Assembly: GCA_034044135.1 (NCBI GenBank)
Contig: CP139021.1
Coordinates: forward strand, 671,635 to 735,634
Length of the DNA: 64,000 bases
Reading direction: 5' to 3'
From: Flammeovirgaceae bacterium SG7u.111
GTDB taxonomy: Bacteria > Bacteroidota > Bacteroidia > Cytophagales > Flammeovirgaceae
Shown here: positions 54,021 to 60,910 of the stretch, piece after piece
Layout of the letters: each line of letters starts with the position of its first letter
Position numbering within the stretch: the first letter of the stretch is position 1
The notes under the pieces: model-generated
What the model saw: the letters and a program-made list of their open reading frames with translations, nothing else
Databases searched by the model: none
Told to the model about the DNA's origin: nothing
Position numbers and translations under genes: made by a program

Positions 54021-54944
54021 ATGAAAGTTTTTATAAAAAACGTTTCTTTGGTTATTGCTTTTGTATTATTAACGAGCTTAGGCTATTCACAGGCTGAATT
54101 TGCTAATGATGATAAGGCACCATTGAGCCCACATTCTATTCGTCAAGTAAGAAAAGCTGATGTGATGTATAATCAGTCAGTTTGGTTGAGAGTCGATTTG
54201 AGGGAAAAAATGAATGAGCCATTCAAAACAGAAGGTAATCCCATTACAAAAATCATTATTGATGCTGTAAAAGCTGGTATTATCAGACCTTACAAGAATG
54301 ATTCGTTAGTTACAAGAATGTCAACACAGGAATTTAATGATAACTTGAAAATTCCTGGTGTTGAAGATATGTCTGAAGAAGACGAAGCCATGTTTGGTGG
54401 CGGCGGAGATGATTGGGGTGGTGGCGGAGATGCTGGCGGCGGAGATGATTGGGGTGGTGATGCCTGGGGTGGCGGAGATGATTGGGGTGGTGAAGGTGGC
54501 GGTGCCGCTGCTGATGCTGCACCTGATGAGTTCTTTGCCAAAGACATGTATATTCTTGAAATTAAAGAAAATAGGTACTTTGATAGGAAGAGAGGTAGAA
54601 TGTATTACGATATACAATCTATAACCGTAGTAATTCCTGGTGATCTTTATCCTACTGGTATTGAAAAACCAATCGCAACATTCAGTTACAAAGAGTTAGT
54701 CTCTAACGTATTTGTAGATAATCCAGCTGCAACTTGGTTTAACCCTCAAAATACAGCCATGCACATGAATTACTATGATGCTTTTGAAATGCGTCAGTTT
54801 ATGGGCAAAATAGTGAAGTTTGCTAATCCGAAAAATAAATTCATCGATGAAATTTACGATGGTAACCTTAAGTTAGGTTTAGCTAAATCTCAAGAGTTTG
54901 AGTATAAGCTTCTCGAGTACGAATCAGACTTGTGGTCAAATTAA
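54021..54944 (+). CDS. gldN: Gliding/type IX secretion protein GldN (PorN) with Gly-Asp-Trp insert
   Basis: A 307-residue periplasmic protein with signal peptide (VSLVIAFVLLTSLGYSQ). The conserved N-terminal half has VMYNQSVWLRVDLREKMNEPF, and the C-terminal half MYILEIKENRYFDRKRGRMYYDIQ with later WFNPQNTAMHMNYYDAFEMRQF. Between them, at residues 125-168, is a low-complexity insert built of DDWGG-type units, which I do not know from other GldN. The rest is typical. GldN and GldK make the ring next to the outer membrane. It ends the gldKLMN operon before a strong terminator. Confidence 0.94.
   Translation: MKVFIKNVSLVIAFVLLTSLGYSQAEFANDDKAPLSPHSIRQVRKADVMYNQSVWLRVDLREKMNEPFKTEGNPITKIIIDAVKAGIIRPYKNDSLVTRMSTQEFNDNLKIPGVEDMSEEDEAMFGGGGDDWGGGGDAGGGDDWGGDAWGGGDDWGGEGGGAAADAAPDEFFAKDMYILEIKENRYFDRKRGRMYYDIQSITVVIPGDLYPTGIEKPIATFSYKELVSNVFVDNPAATWFNPQNTAMHMNYYDAFEMRQFMGKIVKFANPKNKFIDEIYDGNLKLGLAKSQEFEYKLLEYESDLWSN
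54402..54490 (+). repeat. In-frame minisatellite inside gldN
   Basis: A 20-base unit, GGCGGAGATGATTGGGGTGG, occurs three times without change, at 54402, 54438 and 54471. Spacings of 36 and 33 bases keep the frame. It encodes Gly-rich Asp-Asp-Trp-Gly motifs and can change length by slippage without breaking gldN. Confidence 0.9.
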
Positions 54945-54974
54945 TTTTTCTTAAAAAAGACTCTGATTTAATAG

Positions 54975-55010
54975 AAATCCCTCAGAACATTTGTTCTGAG
55001 GGATTTTTTG
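54975..55010 (+). terminator. Terminator of the gld operon
   Basis: AAATCCCTCAGAAC pairs perfectly with GTTCTGAGGGATTT around ATTT, with a T-run after it. Confidence 0.9.
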
Positions 55011-55124
55011 TTTTTAAAACTTCCGGTTTTGATTCTTAGGCTCTTAATCTTTATGATTTATAGATAATAAACAAGAGAATCTCCATTTTATAGAGTAAAA
55101 GTCAAAAAAGTTATTATTTAAGTC

Positions 55125-55230
55125 CGTGTATTTCGACTGTTTCTTTTTCCGCTATGTTTCGACTAGCCATCCGCGATAAAAAATCATTCTATAGCGCTCG
55201 ACTAACGAAAAAAACTCGTCCAAATACACG
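55125..55230. repeat. 106-base imperfect palindrome, MITE-like or structured RNA
   Basis: CGTGTATTT at 55125 pairs with AAATACACG at 55222-55230. Just inside, GAC pairs with GTC, GTTTCTTTTT with AAAAAAAC, and GCTAT with ATAGC. No open frame crosses it. It lies in the 419-base gap between the gld terminator and glpX, which otherwise shows only the glpX promoter and its hairpin. Confidence 0.55.
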
Positions 55231-55293
55231 TTTACTTATGCCCAGTTACTTAAAAGTAAGGGATGTTGAGCCATTTCAATACTTAAAAAATCC

Positions 55294-55301
55294 TAACTTT
55301 G
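55294..55301 (+). promoter_or_regulatory. Candidate -7 box for glpX
   Basis: TAACTTTG matches TAnnTTTG. It overlaps the first arm of the inverted repeat at 55299-55346, so a protein on that repeat would block the promoter. Confidence 0.4.
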
Positions 55302-55346
55302 AGAATAAAGACTAGTTCAAGGTTTATAACTAGTCTTTATTCTCAA
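55299..55346 (+). promoter_or_regulatory. 19-bp perfect inverted repeat in the glpX leader
   Basis: Bases 55299-55317 are exactly complementary to 55328-55346, with a 10-base loop. The repeat starts at the -7 box and ends 17 bases before the ATG. It could be an operator or an RNA hairpin affecting translation. No T-run follows. Confidence 0.65.
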
Positions 55347-55363
55347 TTTATCAAAGTTAAAAT

Positions 55364-56305
55364 ATGGATTACGTAGCGAAATCACTAGTAAAAATTGTAG
55401 GAAATGCCGCTATTGCAGCATACCCACATATAGGTACAGGAGGGAAAGAGGAAGGGGATCAAGCTGCTGTAGATGCTATGAGGGCTGCTTTTGAAGGAAT
55501 TGAGATTGATGCCATAGTTAGAGTAGGAGAAGGTGAAAAAGATGAAGCCCCTATGCTCTATGTAGGAGAAAAACTAGGTGTAGGAACGGGATTGAAATTA
55601 GATATTGCCGTTGATCCTATAGAAGGAACGAGCTTGATGGCTGCTGGAAAACCTAATGCGATAGCTGTTATTGCTGTAACAGAGCAAAATGCTTTTTGGG
55701 ATGCAGGAGATGCTTACTATATGAATAAGATTGTAGTAGGAAAAGAGGCAAGTGCGGTTATTGATATTAATGCTTCTATTGATCAAAATTTACGAGCAAT
55801 AGCAAAAGCTAAAGGAAAAAGACTAAATGAGCTAACTATTTACGTACTTAATAAACCTCGGCATAAGGGGCTTATTGAAGAAATTGAAGCACTTGGTTCA
55901 ATTGTAGCATTACATGATGAAGGCGATGTAATAGGATCGGTATTGGCTCTTATAGATAATGGTGGAGTTGATGCACTGATGGGGATAGGTGGAGCTCCTG
56001 AAGCGGTAATAACAGCTGCGGCTGTGAAAGCGATAGGAGGAGGTATGCAGGGTAAACTAGTTCCACAAAAAGATGATGAGAAAGTAAAACTTATTGATTC
56101 AGGTATAGACCTTAGTAAGGTATTGTATCTTGATGATTTGATTAACTCAGAGTATGCTGTTTTTGCCGCAGCAGGTGTTACAACAGGTCCTTTACTAGAA
56201 GGAGTTTCTTTAGAAAATAATCTTTATAAGACAGAGGTAATCATAATTGATTCTAATTCAGGTATCCATAAAGAATTCTTCACCATTACGCTGAGTGAAT
56301 GTTAG
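55364..56305 (+). CDS. glpX: Class II fructose-1,6-bisphosphatase
   Basis: GlpX removes the 1-phosphate from fructose-1,6-bisphosphate in gluconeogenesis. The 313-residue length is normal. The family motifs are present: TGGKEEGDQAAVDAMRAAF, then GEGEKDEAPMLYVGE, the metal-binding DPIEGTSLMA, and the late GIGGAPEAVITAAAVKAIGG. The gene stands alone with its own leader hairpin. No classical fbp gene is in the window. Confidence 0.95.
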   Translation: MDYVAKSLVKIVGNAAIAAYPHIGTGGKEEGDQAAVDAMRAAFEGIEIDAIVRVGEGEKDEAPMLYVGEKLGVGTGLKLDIAVDPIEGTSLMAAGKPNAIAVIAVTEQNAFWDAGDAYYMNKIVVGKEASAVIDINASIDQNLRAIAKAKGKRLNELTIYVLNKPRHKGLIEEIEALGSIVALHDEGDVIGSVLALIDNGGVDALMGIGGAPEAVITAAAVKAIGGGMQGKLVPQKDDEKVKLIDSGIDLSKVLYLDDLINSEYAVFAAAGVTTGPLLEGVSLENNLYKTEVIIIDSNSGIHKEFFTITLSEC

Positions 56306-56324
56306 AAAAACTACCCACGTATCA

Positions 56325-57293
56325 TTATTTTTTCCGAGATAGAATAAAGTCTGTAATCCAAGTTTGAATTTCGGACTTTTGAACCTCATTCGCTCCAGCA
56401 AAAGCATGGTTTACATTTTCTAAAAGGTGAAATTCATTTTCGATTCCTAAACTATCTAGTTTTTTCTTGAGCAATTCACTCTGCATAAATGGAACTACCT
56501 GGTCGTTATTTCCATGAATAATGAGAACCGGAGGGCAGTTTTTATTCAAATAATAAATAGGTGAGTAGTGGTCAGTAAACTCTTTGGTGAGAGCTGGGTT
56601 TTCCTGAGGATCAAAACCAAATAGCAGTTTAGGTAAATCTAAGTGCTCATGTACTGAAGGAGGTAGCTGCTGGAGTACTGCATCAATACTATCGAGTAAT
56701 TGCATGTGATAGAGGTCATCCAAGTTGTTAGGTCCATAAATATCAACTACAAAATCTAGGTCTACTTTAGGATAGGGCAAGTCAAATTCAGAAGGCTGTG
56801 CAAAGGCATTCATCATGGCAATATGGGCACCAGCAGACTCACCAATTACTCCAAAATAATCTAAGTCAAGTTGCAAGTTGTCTGCATTGTTGGAAATCCA
56901 TTGTATTGCCTCGAAGCCATCTTGAATACATTGCGGAAAGGGTGATTTGTTGTTTCTTGCCAATGTATAAGATGGGCTAATAATAGTGAAGCCATTCTTT
57001 CTAAGTTGGTTGATAGCACCGTTGATTCTATTAACGTTAATCGCTTCTTTTCTTCCAGCTATCCATGCTCCACCATGAATAAATAGTACTACAGGGGCCT
57101 TCTCATTTGTGTGTGAAGTGGGATAATAAATATCCAACGTATGCTTAGCTGAATAAGGGATATTATAGGCTACTTTCCCTTGAGTAATAGGTGCTTCATT
57201 AGCATAAAAGAAAATTCCAAAGCCTATTAAAGGGATGACAAGTAGGGCTGAAATAAATCTAAAAAATAATTTTAATCTTCTTTTTTTGGACAT
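56325..57293 (-). CDS. Alpha/beta hydrolase, esterase/lipase (BD-FAE-like)
   Basis: A 322-residue enzyme with one N-terminal hydrophobic segment (residues 7-29), giving an exported or membrane-anchored esterase. The core has the oxyanion HGGAWIAGRKE, nucleophile Ser in GVIGESAGAHIA, Asp in IHGNNDQVVPF, and His in ENVNHAFAG. This is the hormone-sensitive-lipase/feruloyl-esterase-like group. The ester substrate is not known. The IS element begins 9 bases from its start codon, so the IS may have displaced its promoter. Confidence 0.87.
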   Translation of the reverse strand: MSKKRRLKLFFRFISALLVIPLIGFGIFFYANEAPITQGKVAYNIPYSAKHTLDIYYPTSHTNEKAPVVLFIHGGAWIAGRKEAINVNRINGAINQLRKNGFTIISPSYTLARNNKSPFPQCIQDGFEAIQWISNNADNLQLDLDYFGVIGESAGAHIAMMNAFAQPSEFDLPYPKVDLDFVVDIYGPNNLDDLYHMQLLDSIDAVLQQLPPSVHEHLDLPKLLFGFDPQENPALTKEFTDHYSPIYYLNKNCPPVLIIHGNNDQVVPFMQSELLKKKLDSLGIENEFHLLENVNHAFAGANEVQKSEIQTWITDFILSRKK

Positions 57294-57301
57294 TTAAATT
57301 A

Positions 57302-58168
57302 GATCATGTTTAAAAATTTTAAATAGGCATTTTTTTGATCCTATTAAGTATTATTTGGCAGTTTTGCCATAAAACCCAAGCTTCTTGGCTTTTGGTAGTT
57401 TTTTCATAGTCTTTGGACAGCCTCCGGAAGAAATTGAACGTGCCGAATGTCCTCTCGGTGACCCATCTCCACTTGATGGGCACAAAGCCCCTGGGGGTTG
57501 GGGGACAAGAGGATATCTCGACCTCTACGCCCCTTATGTTGTCCTCTACCCATCCGGTGAACTTCTTTTTATAGGCCTGGTCTGCCAGGATCTTTTCCAT
57601 CCTGTGCAGGTAGCCCAAGAGGGGCTCCACCACCCGTTGCCCTATCGTGCCGTCATGCTCGTTGGCGCCAGTGGCGACCACTCCCCATACCAGCCCGAGC
57701 GTATCGGTGATGACGTGCCTTTTTCTCCCGTTCACCTTCTTGTTGCCGTCCAGCCCCGTGTCCTGCCCGATAAAAGGCGCGCACTTTACCGACTGGCTAT
57801 CAATGGAAAGCATGCTCGGGGTCGCCTTCTTGCCCTTCCTCTTGCGCTCTAGTTGGTTGAGTGCCGCGTTCAGCCGAAAAAGCGTGTTGTCCCCCTGCCA
57901 CTTGCGGAAATAATAGTATACCACATTCCAAGGAGGGCGTCCCTCGCCCGAGAGGCTGCGCCACTGCTGTCCGCTGCGCATGCAGTACAAGATCGAGTCC
58001 ACCACGTCCCTGAGGTCATATTTGCGTTTCCTTTCCACGGGAAGATATTCTTTTATATATTGCCATTGCCGGGAGGTCAAGCGGGTATATCCTGTTTCCA
58101 TAAACTTTGTTGTTTCGTCACTACAAAGTTTTAGCCTGCCCGGCTCTTTTCAAAATTTAAACATGCTC
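57302..58168 (-). mobile_element. IS5-family insertion sequence, complete
   Basis: This 867-bp element has imperfect terminal inverted repeats: GATCATGTTTAAA on the left, GAGCATGTTTAAA on the right. It is flanked by a direct TTA at 57299-57301 and 58169-58171, the 3-bp TNA duplication typical of the IS1031/IS427 groups. It holds one transposase gene and is visibly more GC-rich than its AT-rich flanks, suggesting recent arrival. Confidence 0.9.
57319..58101 (-). CDS. IS5-family DDE transposase
   Basis: A 260-residue transposase in one frame. An N-terminal helical DNA-binding region (YTRLTSRQWQYIKEYLPVER) precedes a DDE core with Asp101 (LSIDSQSVK), Asp174 (ILADQAYKKK) and Glu216 (VTERTFG), the Glu followed by an Arg-rich helix (FFRRLSKDYEK). 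These spacings and the DQAYK motif are of the IS5 superfamily. No frameshift is needed, unlike many IS427-group copies, and the core residues are intact, so the element may still be mobile. Confidence 0.93.
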   Translation of the reverse strand: METGYTRLTSRQWQYIKEYLPVERKRKYDLRDVVDSILYCMRSGQQWRSLSGEGRPPWNVVYYYFRKWQGDNTLFRLNAALNQLERKRKGKKATPSMLSIDSQSVKCAPFIGQDTGLDGNKKVNGRKRHVITDTLGLVWGVVATGANEHDGTIGQRVVEPLLGYLHRMEKILADQAYKKKFTGWVEDNIRGVEVEISSCPPTPRGFVPIKWRWVTERTFGTFNFFRRLSKDYEKTTKSQEAWVLWQNCQIILNRIKKMPI

Positions 58169-58209
58169 TTACTACAGGTTTTAATTTCTACTTCACTTAT
58201 GGCGTGTAT

Positions 58210-58510
58210 AATTGCAATTTACTACTTTTAGATAAGGTAAAAAAAATGAGGATCCTTGTCCTGATTGGCTTTCTACTTGTTTTTTTCCAAATATTCTCTT
58301 ACCAATTGAAGACCTAGTCCTACCTCTTTTTCGCAAGATATGCCAAATGTGGATTCCTTTTTATTTTCAGGGAATAACTTCTTAACCTTCTTTTCTTCCA
58401 TTTCGAGCCAGTATCCCTTACGCAAAAAGCAACTAGTGAATCATTTTTATCCTCTTGGACTGCTTAAGAAACTTGTAGTAGCCTTTGTTTGTGAATTTTA
58501 TAGTATCTCC
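58210..58510 (-). pseudogene. Histidine-kinase ATPase-domain relic
   Basis: Read on the minus strand in changing frames, this stretch gives the parts of a HATPase domain in order: N-box-like TIKFTNKG (near 58480), EDKNDSLVAFCVRDTG (near 58420), EMEEKKVKKLFPENKKESTFG, EKEVGLGLQLVREYLEKN (G2-box-like), then VESQSGQGSSFF near the end. At least three frameshifts separate them, one probably in a T-run. The upstream part is not recognisable. It is the C-terminal fragment of a decayed sensor kinase; its 3' end is 40 bases from the IS element. Confidence 0.75.
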
Positions 58511-58770
58511 AGCTAGACTTCACTTGCGATCGAGCTGGCTTCTGACGAGTTTATTGAAATCATGTACATCGGGGGGCAAAAATGAAGAAGGTGAAAACCT
58601 AAAATAAACAAAGAATTTGCCAGTGAAGAGCTCATTTCGTAGCTTTCAATAGAGCAAACGATGGAAGAAAACCCAAAGCTGTTTACGGTTAATTACTCTA
58701 GTGATGAGCAAGTTGCTGAAAATGGCTGTTAAGCTAATTTCATAGCACAACATTATTTTATAAATACAGT
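58511..58770. other. Spacer upstream of the kinase relic
   Basis: No supported gene. A 23-codon plus-strand frame at about 58661 (MEENPKLFTVNYSSDEQVAE) is too short to call. The stretch may be decayed remains of the same kinase gene, but I could not match any motif. Confidence 0.3.
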
Positions 58771-58801
58771 AAAAAACCAAGTTTCTTCAAGCTTGGTTTT
58801 T
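58771..58801 (-). terminator. Terminator of the ATPase gene
   Basis: AAAACCAAG pairs with CTTGGTTTT around a 10-base loop, with A-run and T-run flanks. It lies 21 bases past the minus-strand ATPase stop and can work in both directions. Confidence 0.7.
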
Positions 58802-58821
58802 ACTTATGAGGAGAGTGAATA

Positions 58822-60339
58822 CTAATAATCGTCCCCTTCGTCGTCATCAAAGTCTGATGGGAGCGAGAACATACTGCTGAGCAAGTCAGAAAAATGTGTT
58901 TTACTTGTGAGGAATTTCTTGCTGAGCATAGAATATTCTGCCAAGCCATGAAGGGCAAACTCCATCAAGAATACTTGTTCGGCTTCTGGCTTATCAGGGA
59001 ACTTCTCTTGTATCATTTCTTTCAAACCAGGTACGGAAAAAAGAGCCGTTTTATATTCCTGATTTTTAGCATCATTCACTATATCCAATTCTTCGCCATC
59101 ACCAAACCACTCCAAAATAGTTTTATAGCTATTTTTCTTCTCCTTTTTCTCTTTTTCTGGATCGGGGAAATAATTTAAAAACTGAGTTCGGATCGCTTTG
59201 CCTACCAAGTTTTGGGCAACTATTCCCGCCCCCTCTTGCTCACCCTCATACACCAATTCTACCTTACCGGTAATGGCTGGAACTACTCCCCAAAAGTCGG
59301 AAACCCTCAAATGGGTCTGACTATCAGCATTTACCAAGCAACGCCTTTCCGCTGAGCTTATCAGGTTTTCAAAAGCCGAAATAGTTAATCTGGCAGAAAC
59401 CCCACTTTTTTCATCAATATACTCACTTTCCCTCGCCTCTATCGCAATTTGCTCTATCAGGTCTTTGGCAGTTTCGTTTACCGTAACCATCTCCTTTTGC
59501 TCTGGCTTAATATCGGCTTCTTGGCTGGTGATCAACTTGCCTATTTCAATCGATTTTGGATAGTGGGTAATAATTTGACTATCAATCCTATCTTTCAGCG
59601 GGGTAACAATACTGCCCCTGTTTGTATAGTCTTCTGGGTTGGCGGTAAACACAAATTGGATATCGAGCGGGAGCCTGAGCTTAAACCCACGTATCTGGAT
59701 ATCTCCCTCTTGCAAAATATTGAAAAGAGCAACCTGGATCCTTGCTTGCAAATCGGGCAATTCGTTTATTACGAATAAGCAACGGTTGGAACGAGGAATA
59801 AGACCGTAGTGAATCACCCGTTCATCAGAGTAAGGTAATTTCAAACTTGCCGCTTTTATGGGATCCACATCGCCTATAAGGTCGGCTACCGAAACATCTG
59901 GTGTTGCCAATTTTTCATTGTAACGTTCTGAGCGGTGCATCCAAGTGATCGGAGTATGATCTCCATGCTCTTTAATCAGATCTCTTCCATATCTTGAAAG
60001 AGGCTGCAAAGGATCGTCGTTAAGTTCCGAGCCTTCTAGCACAGGAGTGTATTCGTCTAATAAGTTGACCATCATGCGGGCAAGTCTTGTTTTTGCCTGC
60101 CCCCTTAAGCCCAAAAGACTAATGTCATGCTTCGAAAGGATTGCTCTTTGCAGGTCAGGAACTACCGTTTCTTCATATCCGTGAATTCCCTCAAATACAT
60201 TTTCCCCTTTCTTAAGCTTACTTATCAGGTTTTGCCTCAACTCCTCTTTTATAGTTTTGGGAGCATAGCCGGCCGCTTTTAGCTCTCCCAAGGTTTTTAT
60301 TTTGTACAAACGTTCGTGTGGAATATCCTCGTAGTTCAT
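58822..60339 (-). CDS. MoxR/magnesium-chelatase-I-like AAA+ ATPase
   Basis: A 505-residue AAA+ protein. After a leader of about 70 residues, Walker A is GLRGQAKTRLAR. The NELPDLQARIQVALFNILQEGD segment holds Walker B and the region after it, VFTANPEDYTNRG the sensor-1 region, and TPLKDRIDSQI the Arg-finger side. It matches the ChlI/MoxR group, which works with VWA-domain partners to remodel proteins or insert metals. No VWA gene is adjacent here. The acidic C-terminal tail (DFDDDEGDDY) is notable. Its target is unknown. Confidence 0.88.
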   Translation of the reverse strand: MNYEDIPHERLYKIKTLGELKAAGYAPKTIKEELRQNLISKLKKGENVFEGIHGYEETVVPDLQRAILSKHDISLLGLRGQAKTRLARMMVNLLDEYTPVLEGSELNDDPLQPLSRYGRDLIKEHGDHTPITWMHRSERYNEKLATPDVSVADLIGDVDPIKAASLKLPYSDERVIHYGLIPRSNRCLFVINELPDLQARIQVALFNILQEGDIQIRGFKLRLPLDIQFVFTANPEDYTNRGSIVTPLKDRIDSQIITHYPKSIEIGKLITSQEADIKPEQKEMVTVNETAKDLIEQIAIEARESEYIDEKSGVSARLTISAFENLISSAERRCLVNADSQTHLRVSDFWGVVPAITGKVELVYEGEQEGAGIVAQNLVGKAIRTQFLNYFPDPEKEKKEKKNSYKTILEWFGDGEELDIVNDAKNQEYKTALFSVPGLKEMIQEKFPDKPEAEQVFLMEFALHGLAEYSMLSKKFLTSKTHFSDLLSSMFSLPSDFDDDEGDDY

Positions 60340-60537
60340 CTACCTTTATTTATCGTCTTAGTTCAATTTTGAAATCTATCCTTCTGAAAAAGTGTAGGTC
60401 AAGAGTTTTTTGGAAGAATATCTTCAACGTATAACCGAGGAGTGGTTTAAAGGTTTTTGAGTGGGTGAAATATTTAGAACCGTTGCGAGGAGATAATGAT
60501 GTTCTACAGTTATGCTATGGCAAAGTAGCTTGAATAT

Positions 60538-60837
60538 CTAGAACACCACCCCAATAAGAAATGCCAAAGCGAGGGCTGTTCCCACAATTACAGAAATTGC
60601 TTCTTTTCCCTTTCCTCCATATTTACTCAAAATCAACACCGAAATGATAAGCTGGGCTGTGAAAATACAGAAAGCATAGATAAAAAAAGGAATCCAATTG
60701 AAGGCGGAAAGCATCCAATCGAAATTGTAATAGCCCTCATCTATAAAGAAAAGAAACAGGGTGATGAGAACTGAACTAATGAGAAGCAAAGCGATATTTT
60801 CGCCTTGTCTATTCGTTTTTGAAACACTTGTAGTCAT
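60538..60837 (-). CDS. Small three-helix membrane protein
   Basis: A 99-residue protein with hydrophobic segments at about residues 15-32, 45-70 and 80-98. A polar N-terminus (MTTSVSKTNRQGENI) and a short charged loop (YGGKGKEAI) separate them. I recognise no family. It lies between the ATPase and the large permease gene on the same strand, with spacers of 198 and 73 bases. Either could share its transcript. Confidence 0.6.
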   Translation of the reverse strand: MTTSVSKTNRQGENIALLLISSVLITLFLFFIDEGYYNFDWMLSAFNWIPFFIYAFCIFTAQLIISVLILSKYGGKGKEAISVIVGTALALAFLIGVVF

Positions 60838-60910
60838 AGTAACTGGGCTTTAGCTAAAGTATTTTTAAACTTTCAATTCTTAACAAGATAGGGGGTTTGT
60901 CTTGAATAAA

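Noticed and set aside
54290..54617. Pro/Ser- and His-rich minus-strand frames opposite gldN
   Set aside because: They are produced by the Gly-Asp-Trp repeat read backwards, not by a gene.
57385..57913. Long plus-strand frames opposite the transposase
   Set aside because: They are antisense shadows of a GC-rich gene with intact DDE residues; no protein family fits them.
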